Assembly (NCBI RefSeq): GCF_007827595.1
Contig: NZ_VISR01000025.1
Location: 112,151 to 176,150 of the forward strand
Reading direction: 5' to 3'
Origin: Streptomyces sp. BK340
Lineage (GTDB): Bacteria; Actinomycetota; Actinomycetes; Streptomycetales; Streptomycetaceae
DNA: 64,000 nt
The notes under the pieces were generated by a model. The model searched no databases. It had not been told where the DNA came from and was given only the letters and a program-made list of their open reading frames with translations. Of the stretch, positions 51,349-59,952 are shown in pieces. The translations under genes and the position numbers were made by a program. How positions within the stretch are numbered: position 1 is the stretch's first letter; every line of letters starts with the position of its first letter.

Positions 51349-51601
51349 GGCGCATCACTCCTGAAAGTCCCGTTGCCCGGGCGTGGAGCCCTGGTTGAGC
51401 AGCCGACCTCGCCCGGACGGCGGGAGCGGCCTGTCACCCTCGGCCACGCCCTGTCCCTTCTCTGTCCCTCCCCGTAGCGTGCCGCAGGCACCGACCGCCC
51501 GCACGCCGGAGACGCCCGTCGCAGCATGTTCGTCGGCTCTACTGCGGACGCCACCGGAGTGTGGGCTCCCTCCATGGCCGGCCTGGCCCAGCAAGCCAAC
51601 G

Positions 51602-52972
51602 ATGTGCGTCATGCGCCCCAGTCGACGAACCACCCTCCTGTCCGCCGCCCTGCTGGCGGCGTCGGCGGTCACCCCCGCGGCCGCCGCCCGAGCCGACGAC
51701 GGTTCCGGCCGCCGGCGCCGGATCACGGTCCCCGGCGCCGAACGGCAGCTGCTCTCCCGTCACGACGACCTGACGACCAGTGCCCTCACCGGCACGCCCT
51801 ACACCGACCCGGCCGACTGGGCCGGACTCGCCGCCGCGGGCACCCACAACCCCTCCGGCGTGCCCGGCTGGCAGATCGACGGCTACTTCCCCGGCTCCTC
51901 GCACCTCAACACCACGCACGGGTGGAACCACGACGCCCAGTTCGTCATCCGGCTGCCCGAGGAGTGGAACGGCAAGCTGGTCGTCACCGGCGCCCCCGGC
52001 GTCCGCAGGCAGTACTCGATGGACACCCTCGTCTCCGACTGGGTACTGGCCCAGGGCTGCGCCTTCGCCGCCACCGACAAGGGCAACTGCGGCCCGGACT
52101 TCTACACCGACGGCGTGCGTCCCGGCGACGCCGTCGCCGAGTGGAACCGGCGCACCACCCAGCTGACCCGGGCCGCCAAGGCCGTGGTGGCCCAGCACTA
52201 CGGACACGCCCCGCGCCGCACGTACATGACCGGGATCTCCAACAGCGGCTACCTCACCCGCTGGCAACTGGAGAACCACCCCGAGCTGTACGACGGGGGC
52301 GTCGACTGGGAGGGCCCGCTGTGGCGGCCGCAGGGCCCGAACCTGCTCACCTTCCTGCCCACCGCCGTCGCCCGCCAACTGGGCCGGGCCGACGACGAGG
52401 ACATGTACGCGGCCGGCTTCGCACGCGGGTCGGAGTTCCTTTGGCCGTACCACGAGAAGGTGTACTGGGGCCTGACCCAGAAGATCTACCGCGCCGAGTT
52501 CGACCCGGGCTACGACCCCGCCTGCCCCGGCGCCTCGGCCGGTACGACCCCGGAGGAGATCCTCGCTCCCTGCCCCTCCGACGCCGCGTACGACTACGCC
52601 GCACGGCCCGGGCCCGTCCATGACGCCGTCGCCCGGATCTCGCTCACCGGCCGCATCGGCCGGCCGATGATCACACTGCACGGAACCCTGGACGCGCTGC
52701 TGCCCATCGCAGTCCAGTCCGACGTCTACGCGCGGATGATCGCCGAGCAGGGCCGGTCCGTACTGCACCGGTACTACCGGATAGAGGGCGGCACCCACGT
52801 CGACAGCCTGTACGACACCTTCCCGGACCGGCTGCGGCCGATCCTGCCCTGCTACCGGGCCGCCTTCACCGCGCTGACGGCCTGGGTGGAGCGGGGCGAG
52901 GTGCCGCCGCCGAGCGGCACCGTTCCCCGGCCGCGCTCCGGTGCTCCGGTCGACACCGGCTCACTCACCTGA
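51602..52972 (+). CDS. secreted tannase/feruloyl-esterase-like hydrolase
   Basis: A 456-residue exported alpha/beta hydrolase. Signal peptide with Arg-Arg (RPSRRTTLLSAALLAASAV), possibly Tat. The body matches the tannase/feruloyl esterase or 3-hydroxybutyrate-oligomer hydrolase type: LPEEWNGKLVVTGAPGVRRQ, nucleophile GISNSGYL, acid near HGTLDALLPI and His in EGGTHVDSLYD. Six Cys suggest disulfides. Start is uncertain: ATG 51602 or 51611, both without Shine-Dalgarno; frames further upstream contain no signal peptide. The stop overlaps the convergent glpD stop by 12 bp. Confidence 0.82.
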   Translation: MCVMRPSRRTTLLSAALLAASAVTPAAAARADDGSGRRRRITVPGAERQLLSRHDDLTTSALTGTPYTDPADWAGLAAAGTHNPSGVPGWQIDGYFPGSSHLNTTHGWNHDAQFVIRLPEEWNGKLVVTGAPGVRRQYSMDTLVSDWVLAQGCAFAATDKGNCGPDFYTDGVRPGDAVAEWNRRTTQLTRAAKAVVAQHYGHAPRRTYMTGISNSGYLTRWQLENHPELYDGGVDWEGPLWRPQGPNLLTFLPTAVARQLGRADDEDMYAAGFARGSEFLWPYHEKVYWGLTQKIYRAEFDPGYDPACPGASAGTTPEEILAPCPSDAAYDYAARPGPVHDAVARISLTGRIGRPMITLHGTLDALLPIAVQSDVYARMIAEQGRSVLHRYYRIEGGTHVDSLYDTFPDRLRPILPCYRAAFTALTAWVERGEVPPPSGTVPRPRSGAPVDTGSLT

Positions 52973-54559
52973 CCTCGGTCGGGCCGGGGTGTCTGCCTGC
53001 GCCAGGACCTCCCCGGCGATCGCGAGCGCCTCGGCGCGGTCCTCGGGGACGACACCGATCCGGGTGCGCCGGTCCAGCAGGTCCGCCGCGTCGAGTGCAC
53101 CCTCGTGCCGGGCGGCCCACACGAGTTCGGCCCGGGTGACCGGATGCCCCGGCAGCACCGGTTCGGCCAGGGCCGGATCCCGTTCCATGAGGGCGTGGAC
53201 GGCCGGGGCCTCGGTGCCGTAGCGGCGGACCAGCCGGCGTGGCGCTGGCACGGCGCGCAGCCGGTCCGGCGCGGTGGCGCCGACCAGCGGCAGGGAGGCG
53301 GTGGGGGAGGGGCGCAGGGGCAGGCCACGGGCCTCCACCGCGGCGTCCACGGCGTCCTGCGCCATCCGGCGGTAGGTGGTGAGCTTCCCGCCCACGACGG
53401 TGGTCACCCCGTCGGGTGAGGTCAGTACCGCGTGCCGCCGGGAGATGTCGGAGGTACGGGCCGGTGCGTCACCCGGGCCGTCGTGACCGCTGGTGTCCAG
53501 CAGGGGGCGCAGCCCGGCGAAGGCGCCGACGACCTCGTCCCGGCGTACCGGCGTGTCCAGTACGGACCCGAGCACGTCCAGCAGGAAGCCGATGTCGGTC
53601 TCGGGGACCTCCGGCACGTCGGGGACCGGGCCGTCGACCGGCTCGTCGGTGAGTCCGACGTAGACCCGGCCGTCCCCCTGGGGCAGCACCAGGACGAAGC
53701 GGTTGGTCTCGCCGGGGATCGGGAGGTGCAGGCCAGCCGGCAGGGCGCCGAGCCGCTCCGAGCGCAGGACCAGATGGGTGCCGCGGGAGGGCCGGATCCG
53801 AATCCCCTCGACCAGGTCACCCGCCCACACACCGGCGGCGTTGATCACGGCGCGGGCGCGGATCTCGCCCTCCTCGCCGGTGAGTTCGTCGCGGATGCGG
53901 GCGCCGGTCCCGGTCGACTCCAGCACCCTGACCCGGGTCAGCACCCGGGCGCCCCGCGCGGCGGCGGTCCGCGCCAGCGCGGTCACCAGCCGGGCGTCGT
54001 CGGTGACCTTCCCGTCCCAGGACAGCAGCCCGCCGCGCAGGTCGGCCGCGCGCACCGAGGGCGCCAGATGCCGGGCCTCCGTCGCCGACAGCCGGCGCGG
54101 GGCGGGCAGCACCTGCCGCGGGGTCCGCGCGGCCAGCCGCAGCATGTCGCCGGCCCGGAACCCGGCCCAGGCCAGGGAGGACTGCGCCCGCGACACCAGG
54201 GGAGTCAGCGGCAGCACGAACGGCTGGGCGGCGACCAGGTGCGGGGCGGTGCGGGTCATCAGGACACCGCGTTCGACCGCGCTCTCGTGGGCGACGTCGA
54301 ACTGTGCGGAGGCCAGATAGCGCAGCCCGCCGTGGATGAGCTTGGAACTCCAGCGGGAGGTGCCGAAGGCCAGGTCGTGCGCGTCGACCGCGACGACGTC
54401 AAGACCGCGGGCGGCCGCGTCCAGGGCGGCTCCGGCCCCCGTGGCGCCGAGCCCGACGACCAGGACGTCGGCGACCCTGCCGTCGGTGGCCTCGGCCAGT
54501 TCCCGGGTCCGCCGGCCCGCGCTGAGGGACGAGCCTCGTGCGGCCTCGTGGTGGCTCAT
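52961..54559 (-). CDS. glpD: aerobic glycerol-3-phosphate dehydrogenase
   Basis: A 532-residue FAD enzyme that oxidises sn-glycerol-3-phosphate to DHAP and passes electrons to menaquinone. FAD site VVGLGATGAGAALDAAARG near residue 33, GTSRWSSKLIHGGLRYLA, then GEIRARAVINAAGVWAGDLVE and GGKLTTYRRMAQDAVD; a C-terminal DAO_C domain. ATG 54559 overlaps the TetR stop by 4 bp, so the regulator precedes and controls it. Streptomyces usually have another glpD with glpF/glpK; this copy lies in a lipid-type neighbourhood with an alkyl-DHAP-synthase-like gene. Confidence 0.92.
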   Translation of the reverse strand: MSHHEAARGSSLSAGRRTRELAEATDGRVADVLVVGLGATGAGAALDAAARGLDVVAVDAHDLAFGTSRWSSKLIHGGLRYLASAQFDVAHESAVERGVLMTRTAPHLVAAQPFVLPLTPLVSRAQSSLAWAGFRAGDMLRLAARTPRQVLPAPRRLSATEARHLAPSVRAADLRGGLLSWDGKVTDDARLVTALARTAAARGARVLTRVRVLESTGTGARIRDELTGEEGEIRARAVINAAGVWAGDLVEGIRIRPSRGTHLVLRSERLGALPAGLHLPIPGETNRFVLVLPQGDGRVYVGLTDEPVDGPVPDVPEVPETDIGFLLDVLGSVLDTPVRRDEVVGAFAGLRPLLDTSGHDGPGDAPARTSDISRRHAVLTSPDGVTTVVGGKLTTYRRMAQDAVDAAVEARGLPLRPSPTASLPLVGATAPDRLRAVPAPRRLVRRYGTEAPAVHALMERDPALAEPVLPGHPVTRAELVWAARHEGALDAADLLDRRTRIGVVPEDRAEALAIAGEVLAQADTPARPRSGE

Positions 54560-55164
54560 GGCGTCAGGGTCCTCTCCAGAAGGGTGCGCAGCTCGCCCAG
54601 CAGGGCGGCGGAGTCGAGGTCGGGGTCGTCCTCGTCGGTCATCGTGCGCAGGGACAGGGCGAAGGACTGCACGATCAGCAGCAGGCCCCGGGCCTGCCGC
54701 TGGAGGTGAGCGGTGCGTACCGATCCGTCCGCGTGGCCCTCGCGCAGTGCGCCGGCCAGCAGCTCCAGCAGCGCCTCCTGGCTCGCCCCGCGCCGGTCGA
54801 GCACGTAGGGGAGCAGCAGTTCGGGATCGACGTCCACGATCTTGCGGAAGAGCGGGTGGGCACGGAACGCCTTCACCCCGGCCACCAGACCCGCCACGAT
54901 CCGGCCGCGCGTGTCGGTGCCGGGGGCGGGCTCCGGTATCGCGCGGGTGGCCACGTCGATCCACTCACGGGTCATCAGATCGCCCACCAGTGTGCGCAGG
55001 TCGGGCCAGCGCCGGTACAGCGTCATGCGTGAGACGCCGGCGCGGCGGGCCACGTCGGCGAGGGTGGTGCGGCGGACCCCTACGGCCAGTACGCAGTCGC
55101 GCACCGCGTCGAGCACGTGATCGTTGCCAGAACTGTCTGCACCGTTGTGACGAATAGGCGTCAT
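54556..55164 (-). CDS. TetR-family regulator of the glpD/alkyl-DHAP-synthase-like locus
   Basis: A 202-residue TetR: HTH RTTLADVARRAGVSRMTLYRRWPDLRTLVGDL, C-terminal helical ligand domain. The RW in place of YxHF is typical for a sub-group controlling lipid genes. The ATG directly follows a TACACT -10 by 7 bp, so its mRNA is probably leaderless, and the operator-like repeat GTGTCACAGTGTAAC overlaps that -10. Coupled to glpD downstream and divergent from the FAD oxidase gene. Confidence 0.88.
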   Translation of the reverse strand: MTPIRHNGADSSGNDHVLDAVRDCVLAVGVRRTTLADVARRAGVSRMTLYRRWPDLRTLVGDLMTREWIDVATRAIPEPAPGTDTRGRIVAGLVAGVKAFRAHPLFRKIVDVDPELLLPYVLDRRGASQEALLELLAGALREGHADGSVRTAHLQRQARGLLLIVQSFALSLRTMTDEDDPDLDSAALLGELRTLLERTLTP

Positions 55165-55179
55165 GTGTCACAGTGTAAC
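55165..55179. promoter_or_regulatory. TetR operator candidate
   Basis: GTGTCACAGTGTAAC, an interrupted palindrome of the TetR type (GT-N2-CAC-N-GTG-N2-AC), directly before the TetR start and covering its likely -10 (TACACT on the minus strand). It lies 68 bp upstream of the divergent FAD-oxidase gene. Confidence 0.45.
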
Positions 55180-55247
55180 GCCCCGGGGGCCGGGCGGAGA
55201 CGCCGCCGCGCGAACCGAGCACACCGATCTGTGAGGACGACCCTTCG

Positions 55248-56837
55248 ATGGACATGCTGTGGAACGGCTGGGGCGACCCGGCCAAGGCGGCACCGCTGCC
55301 CGACTCGGTGACCGGACTGCTGCGCGACCTGCTCGGCGTCAAGCCGCGCACCACGCCGCCGCTCGCCCTGGAGGACATCGACCTGCCCGCGCCCACGGCC
55401 GATCCGGCCGCGCTGAAGGCGCTCGCCCAGGCCGTCGGCGGCGAGGAGCACGTCCGCACGGACGCCGAGAGCCGTATCCGGCACACCCGCGGCAAGTCCA
55501 CCCCCGACCTGCTGCGGCTGCGCGCCGGCGACGTCCGCGACGTCCCGCAGGCCGTGGTCCTGCCCGCCACCCACGACGAAGTCCTCGCCGTGATGCGAGC
55601 CTGCGCCGGGCACGGCCTGGCCGTCGTCCCCTTCGGCGGCGGCACCTCCGTCGTCGGCGGACTCGCCCCCGAGCGGCGCGCCTTCGTCGCCCTGGACCTG
55701 CGCCGCATGAACCGCCTCCAGCTCCTGGACCGGGTCTCCCGCACCGCCGTGCTCCAGCCCGGTCTGCGCGCCCCCGAGGCCGAGGCCCTGCTCAACGAAG
55801 AGGGCTTCACCCTCGGCCACTTCCCGCAGTCCTTCGAGTGGGCCACCATCGGCGGCTTCGCCGCCGCCCGCTCCAGCGGACAGGCCTCCGCCGGATACGG
55901 CCGCTTCGACGAGATGGTGCTCGGCCTCACCCTCGCCACCCCCGAGGGAACCGTGGAGACCGGCCGTGCCCCCCGCTCCGCCGCGGGCCCCGACCTGCGC
56001 CAGCTGATCCTCGGCTCCGAGGGCGCCTTCGGCGTCATCACCTCCGTTCTCGTACGGATCCGCCCGCTGCCCGAGGTGCGCGTCTACGAGGGCTGGCGGT
56101 TCGCCTCCTTCGAGGAGGGAGCGGCGGCCCTGCGCCGGCTCGCCCAGGACGGACCCCGGCCGACCGTGCTGCGCCTGTCCGACGAGACCGAGACGCTCAT
56201 CGGCCTCGCCCAGCCGGACGCCATCGGCGCCGGCCTGGAGAGCAACGCCGGATGCATGGCGATCACCGGCTACGAGGGCACGGCCGAGGACACGGCCCAG
56301 CGCCGTGAGCAGGCGGCAGCCGTCCTGCGGGACGCCGGTGGCACCCTGATCGGATCCGAACCGGGCGAACGCTGGGCCCACGGCCGCTACTCCGCGCCGT
56401 ACCTGCGCGACTCCCTGCTCGACGCGGGAGCCTTCGCAGAGACGCTGGAGACCGCCGCCTTCTGGTCCCGGATCCCCGAGCTGTACGCGGCGGTCCGCAC
56501 CGCCCTCACCGACACCCTGACCGAGGCCGGCACCCCGCCCCTGGTGATGTGCCACATCTCCCACGTGTACGAGAACGGCGCCTCCCTGTACTTCACGGTC
56601 GTCAGCGCCCAGGGTGAGGACCCCGTCGCGCACTGGGCGCGCGCCAAGCACGCCGCCAACGACGCCCTGCTCGCCGCCGGCGGCACCATCAGCCACCACC
56701 ACGGGGTGGGCACCGACCACCGCGACTGGTATGTCAAGGAGGCCGGACCCCTCGCCGTCGAGGCCCTGCGCGCCGTCAAGCGCCGCCTCGACCCCGAGGG
56801 CCTCCTCAACCCGGGCGTCCTGCTGCCCACCGACTGA
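55248..56837 (+). CDS. FAD-binding oxidase, alkyl-DHAP synthase-like
   Basis: A 529-residue flavoprotein of the VAO/FAD_binding_4 family. FAD part VVPFGGGTSVVGGLAPE and QPGLRAPEAEALLNEEGFTLGHFPQSFEWATIGG; C-terminal FAD-oxidase domain with ISHHHGVGTDHRDW at ~480-493, the His triplet of alkyldihydroxyacetonephosphate synthases. AGPS exchanges an acyl for an alkyl chain on DHAP in ether-lipid synthesis. With glpD (DHAP supply) and a diacylglycerol kinase-like gene around it, a role in ether or unusual glycerolipids is inferred; bacterial homologues are mostly uncharacterised. The Shine-Dalgarno is GAGGAC. Confidence 0.87.
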   Translation: MDMLWNGWGDPAKAAPLPDSVTGLLRDLLGVKPRTTPPLALEDIDLPAPTADPAALKALAQAVGGEEHVRTDAESRIRHTRGKSTPDLLRLRAGDVRDVPQAVVLPATHDEVLAVMRACAGHGLAVVPFGGGTSVVGGLAPERRAFVALDLRRMNRLQLLDRVSRTAVLQPGLRAPEAEALLNEEGFTLGHFPQSFEWATIGGFAAARSSGQASAGYGRFDEMVLGLTLATPEGTVETGRAPRSAAGPDLRQLILGSEGAFGVITSVLVRIRPLPEVRVYEGWRFASFEEGAAALRRLAQDGPRPTVLRLSDETETLIGLAQPDAIGAGLESNAGCMAITGYEGTAEDTAQRREQAAAVLRDAGGTLIGSEPGERWAHGRYSAPYLRDSLLDAGAFAETLETAAFWSRIPELYAAVRTALTDTLTEAGTPPLVMCHISHVYENGASLYFTVVSAQGEDPVAHWARAKHAANDALLAAGGTISHHHGVGTDHRDWYVKEAGPLAVEALRAVKRRLDPEGLLNPGVLLPTD

Positions 56838-56885
56838 TCAGCCCCACCCAGCCCGTCACTCTCGTCATCGCCCGGAGGCCCACCG

Positions 56886-57791
56886 ATGCGACAGTTCACC
56901 GCCGTCGTCAACCCGACCGCGGGCGACTCGACCGGGGCGGCATCGCTGCTCCAACTGGCCCGACTGCTCCGCGAGGCCGGGGCCGAGCTGGAGACGGAGT
57001 ACAGCCACAGCCTCGCCCACGCCCAGGACATCGCCCGGCAGGCCGGGGAGCGCGGCCGGGTGGTCCTGGCGGTCGGCGGCGACGGCATGGCCGGCGGCAT
57101 CGGCGGAGCGCTCAGCGGCACGGGTACGGTCCTGGGTCTCGTACCCGCCGGACGGGGCAACGACTTCGCCCGGGCGCTGAACCTGCCGTCCGACCCGGCC
57201 GAGCTCGCCGACATCCTCCTGCACGCCGAGCCCAGCCGGGTCGACACCATCGAGGTGGAGTCCGCGGTGCACCAGCGCACCGTGGTCCTCGGCAGCGTCT
57301 ACGCCGGGGTCGACGCGCTGGCCAACCGGCACGCCAACGAGGCCCGGCTGCTGCGCGGGTCCGCCTCGTACTACGCGGGCGGCCTGCGCGCGGTGACCAC
57401 CTGGCGGCCGGCGGACTACCGCGTCATCGTCGACGGCGAGGAACACGCCCACCGCGGCTACACCGTCGTGGCCGCCAACTCCCCCTACTACGGCTCCGGC
57501 CGGCTCATCGCCCCCGGCGCCAGGGTCGACGACGGACTGCTGGACATCGTGATGATCCGCGAGGCCCCGCGCCGGTTGTTCTTCGCCCTCATGAACGAGC
57601 TGAAGACGGGCGGACACGTCCGCCGCCCGGAGGTACGGGTCCTGCACGGAAAGGAGATCCGTATCGAGGCCACCCGTCCCGTACCCTACGGAGCCGACGG
57701 CGAGGTGGAGGCCACGCTGCCGGTGACGGTGCGGGTACGGCCCGCGGACCTGCCGGTGCTCTGGCGCCCGGCCGCCGCGGACCGCCCCTGA
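56886..57791 (+). CDS. diacylglycerol/lipid kinase family protein
   Basis: A 301-residue DAGK-catalytic-domain protein: VVNPTAGDSTG at the start, VVLAVGGDGMAGGIGGAL (GGDGT-type site with Met for Thr), LVPAGRGNDFARAL and the second domain with YAGVDALANRHAN and APGARVDDGLLDIVMI. It phosphorylates diacylglycerol or a related lipid. ATG 56886 lies 48 bp after the AGPS-like gene, behind CGGAGG, so it is co-transcribed. Contacts the ABC exporter gene tail to tail with 4 bp between. Confidence 0.9.
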   Translation: MRQFTAVVNPTAGDSTGAASLLQLARLLREAGAELETEYSHSLAHAQDIARQAGERGRVVLAVGGDGMAGGIGGALSGTGTVLGLVPAGRGNDFARALNLPSDPAELADILLHAEPSRVDTIEVESAVHQRTVVLGSVYAGVDALANRHANEARLLRGSASYYAGGLRAVTTWRPADYRVIVDGEEHAHRGYTVVAANSPYYGSGRLIAPGARVDDGLLDIVMIREAPRRLFFALMNELKTGGHVRRPEVRVLHGKEIRIEATRPVPYGADGEVEATLPVTVRVRPADLPVLWRPAAADRP

Positions 57792-57795
57792 CCTC

Positions 57796-59685
57796 TCAGC
57801 GGTCGTGGGACAGGGCCAGGAGTTCGGCGAAGGTGCCGCCCGCGTGGACGAGGTCGTCGTAGGAGCCCTGCTCGGTGATGCGGCCGTCGTCGAGCACCAC
57901 GATGTGGTCGGCGACCTTGGTGTTCTCCAGCCGGTGGGTGACCACCACCGTGATCCGGTCGGCGGCGATGGCCCTGATCCGCTCGAAGATGCCGTGCTCA
58001 CCCCGCGGATCCATCTGTGAGGTGGGCTCGTCGAGGATCAGCAGTTCCGGCCGGCGGTACAGGGCACGGCTGCAGGCGAGCCGCTGCCACTGGCCGCCGG
58101 AGAGTTCCGCCCCGCCGAAGATCTCCCGGGCGAGCAGGGTGTCCAGGCCGGCCGGGAGGTTCTCCACCGCCGCCCGCATCCCGACCGCGTCGACGGCCTC
58201 CCACACGGGACCGTCGTCGTCGCTGCGGGGCTGGCCGAGCGTGATGTTCTCGCGGACCCGCAGCGGCCACTGGGCGAAGATCTGCGGCACCAGCCCGGTC
58301 CTCGCCCACACGGCAGCGGGGTCGGCGTGGGCGAGGTCCGTGCCGTTCCAGGTCACCTTGCCCTTGTCCGGCAGGTAGATCCCGGTGAGCAGCCGGGTCA
58401 GGGTGGACTTCCCCGAGCCGTTGACCCCGACGATCGCCAGGATCGACCCCTTGCGCAGGGTGAGGGAGACACCGTCCACGGCCGGTCTGTCCTTGCCGGG
58501 GTACTGGTACACCACCTCGTCGAGCCGGATCTCGTCGACCGTCCCGGCGACGGCGCGGTCACCCCGACGCGGGGCGCGGGCCGCCGCGTCGTCCAGGAAG
58601 GCCTGCATGTCGCCGAGATAGAGACTGGTGTGGAAGACCGCGGCGCCGTTGACGACGACCTGCGACAGTGCGGCCAGGGTGGTCTGGACGGCCACGACCG
58701 CGGTGGCGGCGATCGCGAGTGCGATACGCCCGGTCACCGCGAGCCAGGCCAGCGTCGCCCAGGCGGTGACCAGGAAGACCCCGCCGGCGAGCGCGGTGAG
58801 CAGCGCGATCCGCAGCGTGCGCGGGGCCGCAGCGAGAGTGCGCCGGTCGCACCGGTCGGACAGCGACCGGTACCAGAACACCAGGTAGTCCGTCATCGAG
58901 TTGGCCCGTACCTCGTCCCCGTACTTCGAGGTCGTCGCCCACCAGCGCATCATCCCGCGTACGTTGCGGTCGGCCACGTTGGCGTAGTGGATCTCGTAGT
59001 CCACCCGGGCCGTCAGCACGGCACCGATCCCCGCGGGCAGTACGGCGAGGAGGAGCAGCGGCAGCATCATCATGTTGAGCACGGACAGGACACCGCTGGC
59101 GGTGATCATGCGGATGAGCGCGGACATGAACCGCTGGGCGTCGGCCACCATCACAAGCGTGCGCATCACCCCCATCTCCGCGGCCTCCTGCCGGTCGGTG
59201 AAGCCGTCGACCGCGTAGGCCGCCGCTTCCACCCGGCACACCGCCTCCACCAGCGCACTGTCGGTCTCCGTGGTCAGCAGCGGTGTGATCCGGCGCTCGG
59301 CGTACGTCGCCACCGCGCCCGCACCACGGGCGAGCGCGGCAGCGGCGGCCACGACCACCAGCGCGGGTACGGCCGCGCCCAGCCGACCGTCGACCGGGCC
59401 CGGCCCGAGGACGTGCCCCATCGCCCGGGCCGTCGCGGCGAGTTGGACCGCCGCGGACACCCCCGTCACCACCTGGCAGCCGAGCAGCAACTGCACCGCA
59501 CACCGGTCGGTGCGCCACGACAGCCGTCCGATCCGCGCCAGAACCGCGGGAATCTGCCCGCACATCCGCCGGAAGGACACCTCGGCCAACGGATTGACCG
59601 AGTACTGCCCGCTGTATCTGATCTCCGCCGGCGGTGGCGGAGGAGGTGTCGCGTCCTGCTGATCGTGTGTGTCGGCCGAGGTCAA
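57796..59685 (-). CDS. ABC exporter, fused membrane and ATPase domains
   Basis: A 629-residue half-transporter: six membrane helices (~70-345) and an ATPase with Walker A GVNGSGKST, Q-loop LVPQIFAQWPL, signature ELSGGQWQRLACSRAL, Walker B LILDEPTSQMD and H-loop VTHRLENTK. TTG start at 59685 has AGGGGG before it. N-terminal ~60 residues are Pro-rich then amphipathic. It has no peptidase domain. Similar exporters act in peptide or lipid export; the neighbours suggest a lipid or glycolipid, but this is weak. Confidence 0.88.
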   Translation of the reverse strand: MTSADTHDQQDATPPPPPPAEIRYSGQYSVNPLAEVSFRRMCGQIPAVLARIGRLSWRTDRCAVQLLLGCQVVTGVSAAVQLAATARAMGHVLGPGPVDGRLGAAVPALVVVAAAAALARGAGAVATYAERRITPLLTTETDSALVEAVCRVEAAAYAVDGFTDRQEAAEMGVMRTLVMVADAQRFMSALIRMITASGVLSVLNMMMLPLLLLAVLPAGIGAVLTARVDYEIHYANVADRNVRGMMRWWATTSKYGDEVRANSMTDYLVFWYRSLSDRCDRRTLAAAPRTLRIALLTALAGGVFLVTAWATLAWLAVTGRIALAIAATAVVAVQTTLAALSQVVVNGAAVFHTSLYLGDMQAFLDDAAARAPRRGDRAVAGTVDEIRLDEVVYQYPGKDRPAVDGVSLTLRKGSILAIVGVNGSGKSTLTRLLTGIYLPDKGKVTWNGTDLAHADPAAVWARTGLVPQIFAQWPLRVRENITLGQPRSDDDGPVWEAVDAVGMRAAVENLPAGLDTLLAREIFGGAELSGGQWQRLACSRALYRRPELLILDEPTSQMDPRGEHGIFERIRAIAADRITVVVTHRLENTKVADHIVVLDDGRITEQGSYDDLVHAGGTFAELLALSHDR

Positions 59686-59903
59686 CGTGATCCCCCTGAC
59701 GGTCGCTCCGGCTTGTCACGTGGCTCAACGACCCGGCACCAATATCGAACACACGTGTTTCGGCCGTGCTCCGAACCCCGGCACAGAGCCCATCGCGGAG
59801 CGTGCCTGATGCACCGACCCTTGCCGGGCAACATGAGGCAGAGGGCGGAGGGTTGGCCGAAACGCCGACCAGCGGACCGGCGGCGGATCCGGCTGGACGA
59901 TTT

Positions 59904-59952
59904 CACTGCTCACTGCTCACTGCTCACTGCTCACTGCTCACTGCTCACTGCT
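59904..59952. repeat. seven perfect 7-bp tandem repeats
   Basis: Seven exact copies of CACTGCT in a row, with a partial eighth (CAGTGCC). The array covers the stop codon of the gene on the minus strand (59945-59947) and runs into the gap before the ABC exporter. On the minus strand each unit reads AGCAGTG, and stops recur every 21 bp, so copy-number change does not alter the protein. Confidence 0.85.

Noticed and set aside
59904..59952. Phase-variable switch of the gene at 59945-61246
   Set aside because: The first repeat met by the ribosome already gives the stop, so changes in later copies cannot alter the protein.
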